64,000 nucleotides of DNA from contig ML664163.1 in assembly GCA_007570785.1 (NCBI GenBank), positions 310,001 to 374,000 on the forward strand. Direction: 5' to 3'. Under the pieces are notes generated by a model. That model did no database searches. It was not told the origin of the DNA and saw only the letters and a program-made list of their open reading frames with translations. Position 1 is the first letter of the stretch; the number at the start of each line of letters is the position of its first letter. Both the position numbers and the translations under genes were made by a program. The stretch is from Antilocapra americana (lineage: Eukaryota; Chordata; Mammalia; Artiodactyla; Antilocapridae). This document shows, one piece after another, positions 11,774 to 23,794 of this stretch.

Positions 11774-11990
11774 TCTTCCCAGGTGGTGCAGTGGTAAAGA
11801 ATCTGCCTACCAGTGCAAGAGAAGCAAGAGGCACGTGTTCAGTCCCTAAGCCAGGAAGATCCCCTGGAAGAGGAAATGGCAACCCACTTCAGTATTCTTG
11901 CCTGGAGAATCACATGGACAGAGAACCTGGTGGGCTACAGTCCTTGAGGTCGCAAGGAGTCAGACACTACTGAATTGACTGAACACACAC
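11774..11990 (+). mobile_element. Bov-tA SINE
   Basis: Degenerate head 'cttcccaggtggtgcagtgg', then 'aagaatctgcctaccagtgc', 'ggaaatggcaacccacttca' and the tail 'ctactgaattgactgaacac'. An imperfect direct repeat, 'agtctgacac' and 'agactaacac', is at the borders. Confidence 0.9.
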
Positions 11991-12004
11991 AGACTAACAC
12001 TTGG

Positions 12005-12250
12005 CCTTTTTTAAATTGAAATGTTTATTGAGATAATTATAGACTCACATGCAGTAATAAGAAACAATACAGAGAGAGGCTGTGTACCCTTTCCCAGTGG
12101 TGGCATTTTGCAAAACTATAGTATAATATCATAACCAGGTTATTGACATTAATACAGTAAACAAACTTTGATGCAAATTCACCAGTGCATCAGCACAAGG
12201 ACGCTTCCTTTTGCTTTTTATAAATATACATCTCCTTTCCTTTTTCCCCA
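12005..12250 (-). mobile_element. Old mammalian L1 3' UTR fragment
   Basis: 'tgtttattgagataattata', 'gactcacatgcagtaataag' and 'accctttcccagtggtggca' are characteristic of the antisense 3' ends of L1M-type elements. Confidence 0.7.
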
Positions 12251-12260
12251 CTTGACTTTT

Positions 12261-12619
12261 TTAAAAAAATGTATTTATGTATTTATTTATTTTGACTGTG
12301 CTGGGTCTTCACTGCTGCCTGCGGGCTTTCTCTAGTTGCATTGAGCAGGGGCCACTTTCTAGTTACAGTGCATGGTCTTCTCATGTGGTGGCTTCTCTTG
12401 TTGCAGAGCACAGCCTGGGGGCCATGGGGTCTTCAGTAGTTGCAGAACCTGGGCTCAGTAGTTGTGGCTTCTAGGCTCTAAAGCATAGGCTCAGTAACTG
12501 TGGTGTGAGGGTTTAGTTGCTTCGCAGCATCTGGGATCTTCCTGGACCAGGTATCGAACCCTTGTCTCCTGCATTTGCAGCCAGATTCTTTACTTCTGAG
12601 CCACCAGGGAAGCTCCACC
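12261..12619 (-). mobile_element. CHR-type tRNA-derived SINE inserted in old L1
   Basis: 'gactgtgctgggtcttcact' to 'tgagccaccagggaagctcc'. Direct repeats 'cttgactttt' lie at 12251-12260 and 12620-12629, showing insertion into the surrounding L1-derived sequence. Confidence 0.9.
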
Positions 12620-12629
12620 CTTGACTTTT

Positions 12630-13260
12630 AACATTGTTAGTATTATCCTTTGTCTTACAGAAATTTTTGATTTTTTGAGATCAAATCTGTTGAACTCAGA
12701 AAGTCTGTCCTTAGCCGAATATGTTTCCTTATAATTTCTTTTAATATTTGTAATTTATTTCCATGTAGCCTTTTAATCCATCTGGGATTTATTTTTGAAG
12801 TATATATACATGGGGAAGGATATATTAATTTTGTGCTTTCCTAAAGGATATAGAATTTAAAAAATAATCCAGCCTTTTTTACTTATTTGAAGTGTATTGT
12901 TGACCTAAACTAGATTGCCACCATTCATGGATCCTTTTCTAGACAGTCTATCCCTTTTCCCTGATACAATTTTTTATTCCTGCTTCATTAGAATTTCTTA
13001 ATTGCTATAGCCCTTATAATGCATTTTGTTATTTGGTAAGACTACCTTTAAACTTTTAAAAATTTGCCTATTCTTGTAGATGTTCTTTTTTATATGAATA
13101 TTTAAAATAAGCTTTTCAAGTTTTATTATAAAAAATTCTTGGGTTATTTACTGGTAGTCCATTGAATTTATGGATTAATTGGGGGAGAACTAGCATATTT
13201 ATGTTTTGGTCCTTATTCCTGTCTACTTTTATATAGTTGAGTGGAGTTTTATAACAGCAT
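12630..13260 (-). mobile_element. Old L1 ORF2 remnant
   Basis: Antisense L1 ORF2 pattern: 'tgtagccttttaatccatct', 'gggatttatttttgaagtat' and 'tttatggattaattggggga'. It carries many stops. It continues beyond a MIR-like stretch at 13262-13515. Confidence 0.65.
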
Positions 13261-13261
13261 A

Positions 13262-13515
13262 GTATATCATACTAATTAAGAACAGAGCTTTGGTAGTTAG
13301 ACTGAGTTCAATTTATAGTTCTACCTGCTGTGTTTTTATGGGGAAGGTAGTTAACCTCACAGAGCCTCAATTTACTCATTTGTAAATGGTAATGATAGTA
13401 ATGGTATTATATCACAGGGTTGTTTTGAAGATTAAATGATATATGATGTAAAAAGTGCTTAAATTCTTTTTTGGCACATTGTACATACCCAGTAATTGTT
13501 AACTATTATTATTTA
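13262..13515 (+). repeat. MIR SINE
   Basis: 'acagagctttggtagttaga', 'ctgtgtttttatggggaagg', 'agcctcaatttactcatttg' and 'gggttgttttgaagattaaa' follow the MIR core in sense orientation. Confidence 0.8.
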
Positions 13516-14710
13516 TTCACTTAGGTCTTATATATTTCTTGTTAGGTTTATTCTTGGGCATTTTCTGGCTCTTCTTAGCATTCAGATAAGACTTATTTTT
13601 TTCTTTATTACTTTTTCAAATTATTTATTTGTTAGTTTACTAATGGCAAAGCATTGACATTTTGCCTGTTGATTTTATGTCTCACCATTTACTGAACTAT
13701 TTTATTCTAATAGTTTTCAGTTAAATTTTCTATGTAGTTTTTATTTTCAAACAGTGATGGTTTTATGTCTTCATTTCTGTTGTTGTTTATTCACTAAGTC
13801 ATGTCTGACTCTTTGCGACCCCATGAACTGCAGAATGCCAGGCTTCCCTGTTCTTCACTATCTCCCTGAGTTTGTTCAAACTCATTCCATTGAGTCAGTG
13901 ATGCCTTCCAACCATCTACTTATTATTTCTTTATTCCTTGTTTTAACTAATTAGCTAGTTAAATAGAAGTGCTAATAGCAGACAAATGCTTTTTTTTTCT
14001 TGTTTTTGTCTTAATAGAGTTTTTTTACATTTGACTTTTTAGGTGTGATGATGATTCTAGTTATTATTCCTTCAAATCAATACCTTTTCAGTTTCAGGAA
14101 TGCAGTTATTTCTAGTTTATTGAGTTCCTTTTATTTATTTTTTATATCAGCAAATGGGTATTAAATTTTAGTCAGTGCTTTCTGATATCTGTTGAAGTGA
14201 TTTAGATTTGTTTTCCTCCTTTAATCTGTTAAAGCAACGTGTTATTATATTAGAGTTAATAATGTTGAACCATCCTTGTTTTGGTCAAATAAATCCAACT
14301 AGTTTATGATGTATTATTCACTGTGTTAATTTTGCTAGTATTTTATTTAATGTTTCTTTGTCTCTATGTTTATATATGAGACTGGCTATAATTATGCTCT
14401 TATTATCCTTATCTTACTATTGGTGTATAGTCTATAGTAGAATGAGCTGGAAAGTTTTTCACCTCTTTTGTAAGTTTTAAAGAGTTTATAGAAAATGAAT
14501 CTTTTGTTTACCTATAGGTTGAATAGAAGTTCCCTGAAAATTTTGTGGTCCTATTACTACTTTTTTTACTTTTATTACTTTTCAATTGTGTAATAACTGT
14601 TAATCTATTCAAAATTTAAAATTCTTAGGGCAGATTTATCAATTATAATTTATTAAAAATACTCATTCTGTTTAGATTTTCAAATTTGTTGACATGAAGT
14701 TTATGTAAAA
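13516..14710 (-). mobile_element. Old L1 ORF2 remnant, continued
   Basis: 'ggtttattcttgggcatttt', 'tactaatggcaaagcattga' and 'gtagaatgagctggaaagtt' follow antisense L1 ORF2. It is interrupted by a BovB 3' fragment at about 13776-13915. Confidence 0.6.
13776..13915 (-). mobile_element. BovB 3' end fragment
   Basis: 'cactaagtcatgtctgactc', 'ccatgaactgcagaatgcca', 'ggcttccctgttcttcacta' and 'attccattgagtcagtgatg' are the antisense BovB extreme 3' region. It is short and 5' truncated. Confidence 0.85.
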
Positions 14711-15505
14711 TATTCTTTTTTTTTTAACTGAAATACAGTTGCTTTACAGTGTTGCATTAGTTTCTGCTGTACAACATGAATCAGTTATAGAGTGAAAGTT
14801 GCTCAGTTGAATCCAACTCTTTGCAACCCCAGGGACTCTACCAGTCCATGGAATTCTCCAGGCCAGAATTCCGGAGTGGGTAGCCTTTTTCTTCTCTAAG
14901 GGTTCTTCCCAACCCAGGGATCAAACTCCTGCGTTGCAGATGGATTCTTTACCAGCTGAGCCACAGGGAAGCAGCTATATGTATATGTGTATCCTCTCCC
15001 TCTTGAGCCTCCCTCCCAATGCCCCCACCAATCCCACCCCTCTAAGTCATCACAGAGCACCAACTTGAGCTTCCTGTGCTATACAGCAGCTTCCCACATA
15101 TGGTAGTGAATATACGTCAGGGTTACTCTCTCAATTCGTCCCACCCTCTCCTTCCCACCCTGTGTCCACAAGTCTGTCTCATCATCTGTGTCTCTATTGT
15201 TGCCTCACAAATAGGTTTATTAATACAATTTTTCTAGATTCCACATAAATATATATTTGTTTTTCTCTTTCTGACTTACTTTACTCTGTATGACAGACTA
15301 GGTTCTACCACCTCACTAAAACTGATTTAAATGTGTTCCTTTTCATGGCTGAGTAATATTGCATTGTATATAGGTGTAACACATCTTAATCCGTTCATTT
15401 GTTGCTGGACATTTAGGTTACTTCCCTGTCCTGGCTATTGTAAATCGTACTGCAGTGAACATTGGGGTGTATGTGTCTTTCTGAATTACAATTTCAAATT
15501 GTGAA
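14711..15505 (-). mobile_element. Ruminant L1 3' end, interrupted by a SINE
   Basis: 'tttaactgaaatacagttgc', 'ttctgctgtacaacatgaat', then after the SINE 'gtatcctctccctcttgagc', 'ctgtgctatacagcagcttc', 'tttctctttctgacttactt' and 'gcagtgaacattggggtgta'. These are colinear with the artiodactyl L1 3'UTR and ORF2 end in antisense. Confidence 0.88.
14790..14974 (-). mobile_element. Bov-tA SINE nested in L1
   Basis: 'gagtgaaagttgctcagttg' to 'gagccacagggaagcagc'. The host L1 resumes on the other side with 'tatatgtatatgtgtatcct'. Confidence 0.9.
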
Positions 15506-15931
15506 GACTTAATCACTCCTGTAGCATTTTTCCCGAGTCCCTTTTTGTGGGAGCTAGGATCATATGACCATTTAATCTGGTCTGTTGTGCATGTGATTTC
15601 TTTGTACCCATGTTGCTTTCAGTTACTTATTATCTTCTTAACATATTCAACCCTTTTGAGAAAATGGAAGAAAGTGTGGACTCTTGTTACAGTTCAGTTC
15701 AGTTCAGTCACTCAGTTGTATCTGACTCTTTGCGACCCCATGAATTGCAGCACGCCAGGCTTCCCTGTCCATCACCAACTCCTGGAGTCTACCCAAACCC
15801 ATGTCCATCAAGCCCGTGATGCTATCCAGCCATCTCATCCTCTGTTGTTCCCTTCTCCTCCTATCCCCAATCCTTCCCAGCATTAGGGTCTTTTCCAAAG
15901 AGTCAGCTCTTCGCATGAGGTGGCCAAAGTA

Positions 15932-16732
15932 TTAGAGTTTCAGCTTCAACATCAGTGCTTCCAATGAACACCCAGGACTGATCTCCTTTAGGATGGACTG
16001 GCTGGATCTCCTTGCAGTCCAAGGGACTCTCAAGAGTCTTCTCCAACACCATACTTCATAAGCATCAATTCTTCGGTGCTCAGCTTTCTTTACCATCCAA
16101 CTCTCACATCCATACATGACCAATGGAAAAACCATAGCCTTGACTAGGAGGACCTTGGTTGGCAAAGTAATGTCTCTGCTTTTCAATATGCTATCTAGGT
16201 TGGTCATAACTTTCCTTCCAAGGAGTAAGCATCTTTTAATTTCATGGCTACAATCACCATCTACAGTGATTTTTATGCCCCCCAAAATAAAGTCTGACAC
16301 TGTTTCCATTGTTTCCCCATCTATTTGCCATGAAGTGATGGGACCAGATGCCATGATCTTAGTTTTCTGAATGTTGAGCTTTAAGCCAACTTTTTTACTC
16401 TTCACTTTCACTTTCATCAAGAGGCTTTTTATTTCCTTGTCACTTTCTGCCATAAGGGTGATGTCATCTGCATATCTGAGGTTATTGATATTTCTCCTGG
16501 CAATCTTGATTCCAGTTTGTGCTTCCTCCAGCCCAGCATTTCTCATGATGTACTCTGCATGTAAGTTAGATAAGCAGGGTGACAATGTACAGCCTTGAGG
16601 TACTCCTTTTCCTGTTTGGAACCAGTGTGTTGTTCCATGTCCAGTTCTAACTGTTGCTTCTGACTTGCATACAGGTTTCTCAAGAGACAGGTCAGATGGT
16701 CTGGTATGCCCATCTGTTTCAGAATTTTCCAC
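15932..16732 (-). pseudogene. BovB reverse transcriptase, open remnant of 266 codons
   Basis: The longest open frame in the window. Read on the minus strand it starts in the finger region ('WKILKQMGIPDHLT' precedes it in another frame at 16543-16749). It then carries 'KGVPQGCTLSPCLSNLHAEY' (motif B region, about residues 43-61), the catalytic 'YADD' at residues 87-90 (16463-16474), and the thumb/C-terminal '[16 protein letters not shown]'. The frame breaks on both sides, and the inserted copy has no intact endonuclease, so this is a broken retrotransposon gene and not a host gene. Confidence 0.9.
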
Positions 16733-17813
16733 AGTTTATTGTGATCCACACAGTCAAGGCTTTCCCATAGTCAATTAAGCAGAAATAGATGTTTTTCTCT
16801 TGCTTTTTCAATGATCCAGCAGATGTCAGCAATTTGATCTCTGATTCCTCTGCCTTTTGTAAAACCAGCTTCAACGTCTGGAAGTTCATGGTTCACATAT
16901 TGCTGAAGCCTGGCTTGGAGAATTTTGAACATTACTTTACTAGCATGTGAGATGAGTACAATTGTGCACTAGTTTGAGAATTCTTTGACATTGCCTTTCT
17001 TTGGGATAGGAATGAAAACTGACCTTTTCCAGTCCTGTGGCCATTGCTGAGTTTTCCAAATTTGCTTGTTATAGACTGCAGCACTTTCACAGCATCATCT
17101 TTCAGGATTTGAGATAGCTCAACTGGAATTCCATCACCTCCACTAGCTGTGTTCATAGTGATGCTTTCTAAGGCCCACTTGACTTCACATTCCAGGATGT
17201 CTGGCTCTAGGTGAGTGATCACATCATTGTGATCATCTGAGTCATGAAGATCTTTTTTTGTACAGTTCTCCTGTGTATTCTTGCCACCTCTTCTTAATAT
17301 CTTCTGCTTCTGTTAGGTCCATACCATTTCTGTCCTTTATCAAGCCCATCTTTGCATGAAATGTTCCCTTGGTATCTCTAATTTTCTTGAAGAGATCTCT
17401 AGTCTTTCCCATTCTGTTGTTTTCCTCTATTTTTTGCATTGATCGCTAAGGAAGGCTTTCTTATCTCTCCTTGCTATTCTTTGGAACTCTGCATTCAGAT
17501 GGGAATATCTTTCCTTTTCTCCTTTACTTTTCACTTCTATTCTTTTCACAGCTATTTGTAAGGCCTCCTCATATAGCCATTTTGCTTTTTTGCATTTCTT
17601 TTTCTTGGGGATGGTCTTAACCCCTGTCTCCTGTACAATTTCATGAACCTCCATCCATATTTCATCAGGCACTCTTGTCTATCAGATCTAGTCCCTTAAA
17701 TCTATTTCTCACTTCTGCTGTATAATCATAACGGATTTGATTTAGGTCATACTTGAATGTTCTAGTGGATTTCCCCACTTTCTTCAATTTAAATCTGAAT
17801 TTGGCAATAATTT

Positions 17814-18914
17814 GACAATAAGCCATACCATTTGGGGCCACCCAGGATGGAAGGGTCGTGGTGGAGAGGTCTGACAGAATGTGGTCCACTGGAGAAGGGA
17901 ATGGCAAATCACTTCAGTATTCTTACCTTGAGAACCCCATGAACAGTATGAAAAGGCTAAAAGATAGTACTCTAAAAGATGAACTCCCCAGGTCGATAGA
18001 TGCCCAGTATGCTACTGGAGATCAGTGGAGAAATAACTCCAGAAAGAATGAAGGGATGGAGCCAAAATGGAAATGATGCCCAGTTGTGGATGTGACTGGT
18101 GATAGAACCAAGTTCCAATGCTATAAAGAGCAATATTACATAGGAATCTGGAATGTTAGGTCCATGAATCAAGGCAATTGAAAGTGGTCAAACAGGAGAT
18201 GGCAAGAGTGAACGTCGACATTCTAGGAATCAGTAAACTTAAGATGGACTGGAATAGGTGAATTTAACTCAGATGACCATTATATCTATTGCTGTGGGCA
18301 GGAATCCCTTAGAAGAAATGGAGTAGCCATCATAGTCAACAAAAGAGTCTGAAATGCAGTACTTAGATGCAATCTCAAAAATGACAGGATGATCTCTGTT
18401 CGTTTCCAAGGCAAACCATTCAGTATCACGGTAATCCAAGCCTATGCCCCAAATAGTATTGCTGAAGAAGCTGAAGTTGAACAGTTCTATGAAGACCTAC
18501 AAGATCTTTTAGAACTAACACCCTCAAAAGATGTCCTTTTTATTATAGAGGACTGGAATGCAAAAGTAGGAAGTCAGGAAACACCTGGAGTGACAAGCAA
18601 ATTTGGCCTTGGAGTACAGAATGAAGCAGGGAAAAGTGAGTTTTGCCAGGAGAATGCACTGGTCATAGCAAATACCCTCTTCCAACGACACAAGAGAAGA
18701 CTCTACACATGGACATCACCAGATGGTCAACACCAAAATCAGATTGATTATATTCTTTGCAGAGAAAGATGGAGAAGCTCTATACAGTCAGCAAAAACAA
18801 GACTAGGAGCTGACTGTGTCTTGGATCATGAACTCCTTATTGCCAAATTCAGACTTAAATTGAAGACAGTAGGAAAAACCACTAGACCATTCAGGTATGA
18901 CCTAAATCAAATCC
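17814..18914 (+). pseudogene. BovB endonuclease remnant (inverted 5' part)
   Basis: The sense frame at 18389-18958 carries 'FQGKPFSITVIQAYAPNS', then 'IIEDWNAKVGSQETPGVTSK' and 'QIDYILCRERW', an APE-like endonuclease. The usual Gly before 'DWN' is Glu here, and the Ser before the late 'DHELL' motif is Leu, so key loops are altered. The upstream part (17814-18388) is the BovB 5' region with frameshifts. Confidence 0.88.
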
Positions 18915-19634
18915 CTTGTCACAGACTCATGACAAAAAAAGGCAAGTCATGGAATTGACTGCCATCAAAAGGGCCTTTCCTACCCCTGGAAGCCTTCACG
19001 GTTCCTTATCTCAGGCAACTAGGGGAACCCATCCAACAAAGCAGTTCTGAAAGTAATGATATAATACAGAGTCACAGAGTTGAAATTTTGTACTAAGTAA
19101 CGTTTTGAAATTAGGTGCCATATTGTCAGTTTATTTCTAAATTGACATTCATTGGGCAGCATTCTGTAATGTCTACAGTTTATGTCTTAACTGAGCTACC
19201 TGGGAACACATCAAAAGTTACAGCTTCAAATTATTATAATGTGCTTCTTACTGTACTATGGTCATGGTAGAAACACTTTCATTACTTTGTGAAGCTTATA
19301 ACTTTCTTTTTAAGTTACCTTTTTGAGTTGACATTTCTCTTAGGTATAATCTACCCTAAGGTTAAATTTGGTTATACCCTTTATAGTTCAGAACTTAAAC
19401 TAGTTAAAAATCTTTATGCACTTCTGTATATTCAAGATAATTTAGGCCCTGTTAATTTCAACTTCAAAAAATCTTCAGAGATTTTTTTAGGGACTTTGGC
19501 AGTAAATTTAGAAAACTGTCTTGGTTATAACATAACAATGTTTTCATGAGTAGAAATATGGAACCTCTGAGATATTTCAGAAGGGATCTAATTTAGTCCA
19601 GTGCCTGCATTTTAGAGTCATTTTCTGAACTGTG

Positions 19635-20812
19635 GAAGGATACCCATTCCAATATTCTTGCCTGGAGAACCCCATGGACAGTATGAAGAGGAAAAAGATA
19701 TGATGCTGAAAGATGAGCCCCCCGGGATGGGAAGTGTTCAGTATACTACTGGGGAAGAGTGGAGGGTGATACTAATCTTCCAATAAGGATGAAGCAGCTG
19801 GGCCAAAGCAGAAACGATGCTCAGTTGTGTATGTGTCTGGTGGTAAAAGTAAACTCCAGTGCCGTAAGGAACAATATTGCATAGGAACCTGGAATGTTGG
19901 TTTTTTGAATCGAGGTAAATTGGAAGTGGTCAAACAGGAGATGGCAAGATTGAACATTGGCATATTAGGAATCAGTGAATTAAAATGGATGGGAATGGGC
20001 GAATTTAATTCAGATGACAATTATATCTACTACTGTGGGCAAGAATCCCTTAGAAGAAATGGAGTAGCCCTCATAGTCAACAAAAGAGTCTGAAATGCAG
20101 TACTTGGGTGCAGCCTCAAAAGTGATATAATGATCTCAGTTCATTTCCAAAGCAAACCATTTAATGTCATAGTAATCCAAATCCATGCCTCAACCACTGA
20201 TGCCAAAGAAGCTGAACGGTGCCATGAAGACCTACAAGACCTTCTAGAACTAATACCAGAAAAAGTTGTCTTTTTCATCAAAGAGGATTGGAATGCAAAA
20301 GTAGGAAGTCAAGAGATATATGGAGTAACAGGCAAGTTTAGGCCCTCGAGTACAAAATGAAGCAAAGCAAAGGCTAACTGAGTTTTGGCAAGAGGGCATG
20401 CATGTCATAGCAAACACCCTTTTCCAAAAACCCAAAGAATTGATACTTTTGAATTGTAGTGTTGGAGAAGAATCTTGAAAGTCACTTGGACTACAAGGAG
20501 ATCAAATCAAACCAGATAATCCTAAAGGAAACCAACCCTGAATATTCATTGGAAGGACTCATGCTGAAGCTCCAATACTTTGGCCACCAGATGCAAAGAG
20601 CTGACTCATTGGAAAAGATCCTGATGCTGGAAAAGATTGAAGGAAAAAGGGGAAGGGGACAGCTGAGGATGAAATGGTTAGATAACATCACCAACTCAAT
20701 GGACATGAATTTGAGCAAGCTCCGGGAGACAGTGGAGGACAGAGGAGCATGGTGTGCTGCAGTCCATGAGACTGCAGAATGTCAGATCCAACTTAGCAAC
20801 TGCCACAACAAC
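19635..20812 (+). mobile_element. BovB LINE with large internal deletion
   Basis: The 5' region and endonuclease ('FQSKPFNVIVIQIHA', 'EDWNAKVGSQEIYG') run to about 20430. The sequence then jumps directly to the last part of the RT ('IDTFEL*CWRRI...' then '[20 protein letters not shown]' and '[18 protein letters not shown]'). About 2 kb of RT is missing. The join lies around 20428-20437 in 'ccaaaaacccaaagaattg', where both parents have 'ccaa'-like sequence. It is more diverged than the neighbouring BovB. Confidence 0.85.
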
Positions 20813-20976
20813 AGAGACTCCTCTGTTATTCATTCTAAATTGAACCAAGGAAGTCCTGAATACTTTTTACTTATTCAACAAATACTTAATTGATGAGATG
20901 ATAGCCTCATAGAGGGTACAGCCTGATGGGGATACAGTAGACAAACAGGCAGTGACAAGACTAAGTGGTGTGCATA

Positions 20977-21170
20977 CATGCTTAGTAACTTCAGTCGTGT
21001 TTGACTCTTTGATCCTGTGGACTGCAGCCCTCCGGCTCCTCTGTCCATGGAATTCTCCCACTCCCATGGGTTGCCATGCCCTCCTCCCAGGGATCTTCTC
21101 CACCCAAGGATCAGGCCCAGGTCTCCTGCATTGCAGGCAGATTCTTTGCTGCTGAGTCATTGGGAAGCCC
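20977..21170 (-). mobile_element. Bov-tA SINE, diverged
   Basis: 'catgcttagtaacttcagtc' to 'gctgagtcattgggaagccc'. All landmarks are in order but carry many substitutions. Confidence 0.9.
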
Positions 21171-21589
21171 AGGTGCTGTGAAAAGGAGGCACAGAAGGAG
21201 GGAAGCACTGGAAGAGCTTGGGGAGTGAGGGAAGGCTTTGACAGCAAATGAGATATCCTGAAGCGTGAAGAGGAGGTGACTGAAAATGGCCAATGAATTG
21301 AAACGTGCCAAGGCTTGAGGATTATAAAACTTGATCTCATATCTGAAGAAGTCATTAGTCCTGAATGGCTAGACTGAAGCTGGCAGGAGATGAGGCTAGA
21401 AAATTAAGTGAGGTCGGTGTCATGAAGGACCTTATGAATCATTTAAAAGCATTTGAAAATGACATTGATTGGCCTGTTTCATATACAGATTTTCTATTTG
21501 GCCTTCTTTTTCTATCACTGAAACATCATAATAGCATAAGAATTATTGCCATTCTGTTAGTCACAAGTAAATGGGGAGTTAGTATTAAA

Positions 21590-22150
21590 AGGTTTGTTTA
21601 CAAGATTGACCCTTGGCTGGCTTCTTGGAACTTAGCTGGTAAACAGTCCCCCATCACTGATACAGAACTTTATCTAACAGATAAAGGTGGCTCACTGTGT
21701 GCAGACTGTGCAAATAACCCGATTTATGCTGAAGATCTACATTATTTCTGGGACTCTGGAATTTTAATACATGCTAGGCAGAGGGTGCTTATATGACCAG
21801 CCCCAGGAAAAAAACATAGACAGAAACAACAAACAAAGGCAAAAAGACCTTGAGTACTCACTCTCTTAACGGGCTTCCCTAGGCAGAAGCATCACACACA
21901 TGTTGCTACATATTCATAGCTGCAGAAGAGTATTGTCTGTGTGACCCTTCATGAGAGGGGGAGAACATGAGAAAGCCAGGCAGAGATTCTTCCAGACACC
22001 ATTATCTTTTCTGTAAATGTGACTGTATATCCTTGTACATCTCCATGATAAATCTTAGCCTGAGTACAGTTATATGCTAAGTCCCATGAGACTGTCTAGT
22101 GCATTCCCCTCCTCACAGAGGAAGATCTTGAGGATCCCCTGCACACATGC
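21590..22150 (+). repeat. Ancient endogenous-retrovirus-type solo LTR relic
   Basis: 'gataaaggtggctcactgtg', 'caaataacccgatttatgct', 'gctaggcagagggtgcttat', 'ttgtctgtgtgacccttcat', then 'gataaatcttagcctgagta' and 'tgctaagtcccatgagactg'. I recognise this as a mammalian-wide LTR-like repeat with a degraded AATAAA-type signal near 22050. No internal retroviral genes are present. The subfamily is not assigned. Confidence 0.5.
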
Positions 22151-22641
22151 TGTGAATGTTCATTGAATATTTATTGAATGAGTAGAAAATGACCTGTTAA
22201 GAGGTAGAAGGATTCGTGTCCTTATTTTATATTTGTGTGATGTTTTTTTAATCAAAACTTGTCTAACCCAGTTTGATCTCTTACCGTATTTCTCAAATTC
22301 TCAAACTTGGCTCTGAATTACTTTTGACTTTTACCTTCAAATGACAGAGAAGTGTTGGCTTTGAGGAAAGTTAAAAGAACACTTCTAGCTGCAAGGGCAA
22401 TTTCAAATCAGGATATCCAGAAAGGATTTGAATAATGGGAAGAGTACTCAGAATTTTTATAGTGTCCCAGGGTGACTTTTTTTTTCTCTTTACAGGTGAA
22501 GACTTAACTTGCCTGTATAGCTTCTGGTATACTAATAATCAACTGCATTATTGCAGTGCTATACCTTCATGCACACAGCCTTTCTTGTCACATTAAAGCT
22601 ACACCCATACTTGCCATTAAATGACCACTGTGATTAACCTT

Positions 22642-22838
22642 GGGTTTCCCTGGTGGCTCAGATGGTAAAGAATCTGCCTGCAATGCAGGAGACCCATGTT
22701 CAGTCCCGGATCCCCTGGAGAAGGAAATGGCAGTCCACTCTAGTATTCTTGCCTGGAGAGTCCCATGGTCAGAGGACCCTAGCGGGCTAGCCCATGTGGT
22801 CGCAAAGAGTCAGACACAACTTAGTGACTAAACAACAT
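22642..22838 (+). mobile_element. Bov-tA SINE
   Basis: 'gggtttccctggtggctcag' through 'aagaatctgcctgcaatgca' and 'cgcaaagagtcagacacaac' to 'ttagtgactaaacaaca'. Close to consensus. Confidence 0.95.
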
Positions 22839-23794
22839 CAGCCATGACTAGATACTTTTATGTAATTAGTACTGGGAAATGCTAATGAAGGCTTACTTTA
22901 AACGAATTTATTTTAAAACAATTAATGGATTTATAATGAGCTTCAGATCCTGCCTAGAGCAACTTACAACCAACCAAGAACTCTTTAGACTGCAAGCCTG
23001 TGGGCTTTGTCATCATTTTTATAAATTCCTTGGAGTTCTGTTCTTTCTCACTTGAGTAACTGCCAACATTGTGACCCATTGAGCAGCAACACCCCGTCCC
23101 AGACAGGCTTTATATTTCTTTTTCATCAGCTTGCCTCCCTCTGGACTGAGGTGGGATTGTAAAAATGATAGGTTTACTACTCCCTGCTTTCTATTTGTGC
23201 CCGATAGCCTTCCTAGCAGTCTTTTCTGGGACCTAGTAGATGAAGAGTACTACTTTTTCAGCATGGCTAGGCCTTTTTTTGATCGCTATTTCTTGTCTAT
23301 TTGGAGAGGATTTACAGTTTGTAAATATTCTTTAATATTGAAAGTCCTTGGAGTTGTTGGTATATGGCAACACAAAGACTTCTCAACACCATGCAGTTTT
23401 ACAAGAGCAGTTTTCTTCATAGGCTGTTTACGTTGTTCCACTTCAATTTCATTGCCTTTCCATCCTTTACTTTTCTCTTTTAATTTTTCACTTTCATTGT
23501 TGGATTCCTCCCTTCAATTGGCCATTAATATTTATGTTAATCCTTATGTTAATACTTATTTCAGTTATAGAATGAAATTTTATGTTTCTTGTTCATAATT
23601 TTTAAGGCAAATGAAACATTTTATTGTATTTCTCTCTGTACAATAACTTCATGGAAATATATTTCATTCATGTCGGCCTAGATTCTTTTTGCTATGCTTA
23701 AGCAAGGGAATTATTTTGTTTATTTGATGTGATTTTGTCCTTCTGGGCTGATAGTTTTAATGAAAGGTATCTTTTCTATTGCTGATGTAAGTCT

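Larger units (their letters stand above)
15693..18914 (-). mobile_element. 5'-inverted (twin-primed) BovB LINE, about 3.2 kb
   Basis: The left part (about 15693-17813) is antisense BovB from the 3' terminal 'ttcagttcagttcag' back through the whole RT region to the end of the endonuclease. The right part (about 17814-18914) is sense BovB from the 5' region through the endonuclease. The two halves meet head to head near 17814, and both include the stretch encoding 'AKFRxKLK..GK(S/T)TR', so about 100 bases of the element occur twice in opposite orientation. The near-direct repeat 'cttgttacag' (15683-15692) and 'cttgtcacag' (18915-18924) borders the whole. This is the structure expected from twin priming during target-primed reverse transcription. 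Stops and frameshifts make it inactive. Confidence 0.85.

Noticed and set aside
20867..21355. 162-codon minus-strand open frame
   Set aside because: Runs through a Bov-tA SINE and unassigned flank; no protein-like features.
21590..22150. Endogenous retrovirus with genes
   Set aside because: Only an LTR-like relic is visible; no gag, pol or env-type sequence flanks it.
23131..23598. 155-codon open frame in the large intron
   Set aside because: No recognisable domain, no start context or splice-site support, and a hydrophobic composition typical of T-rich intron sequence.
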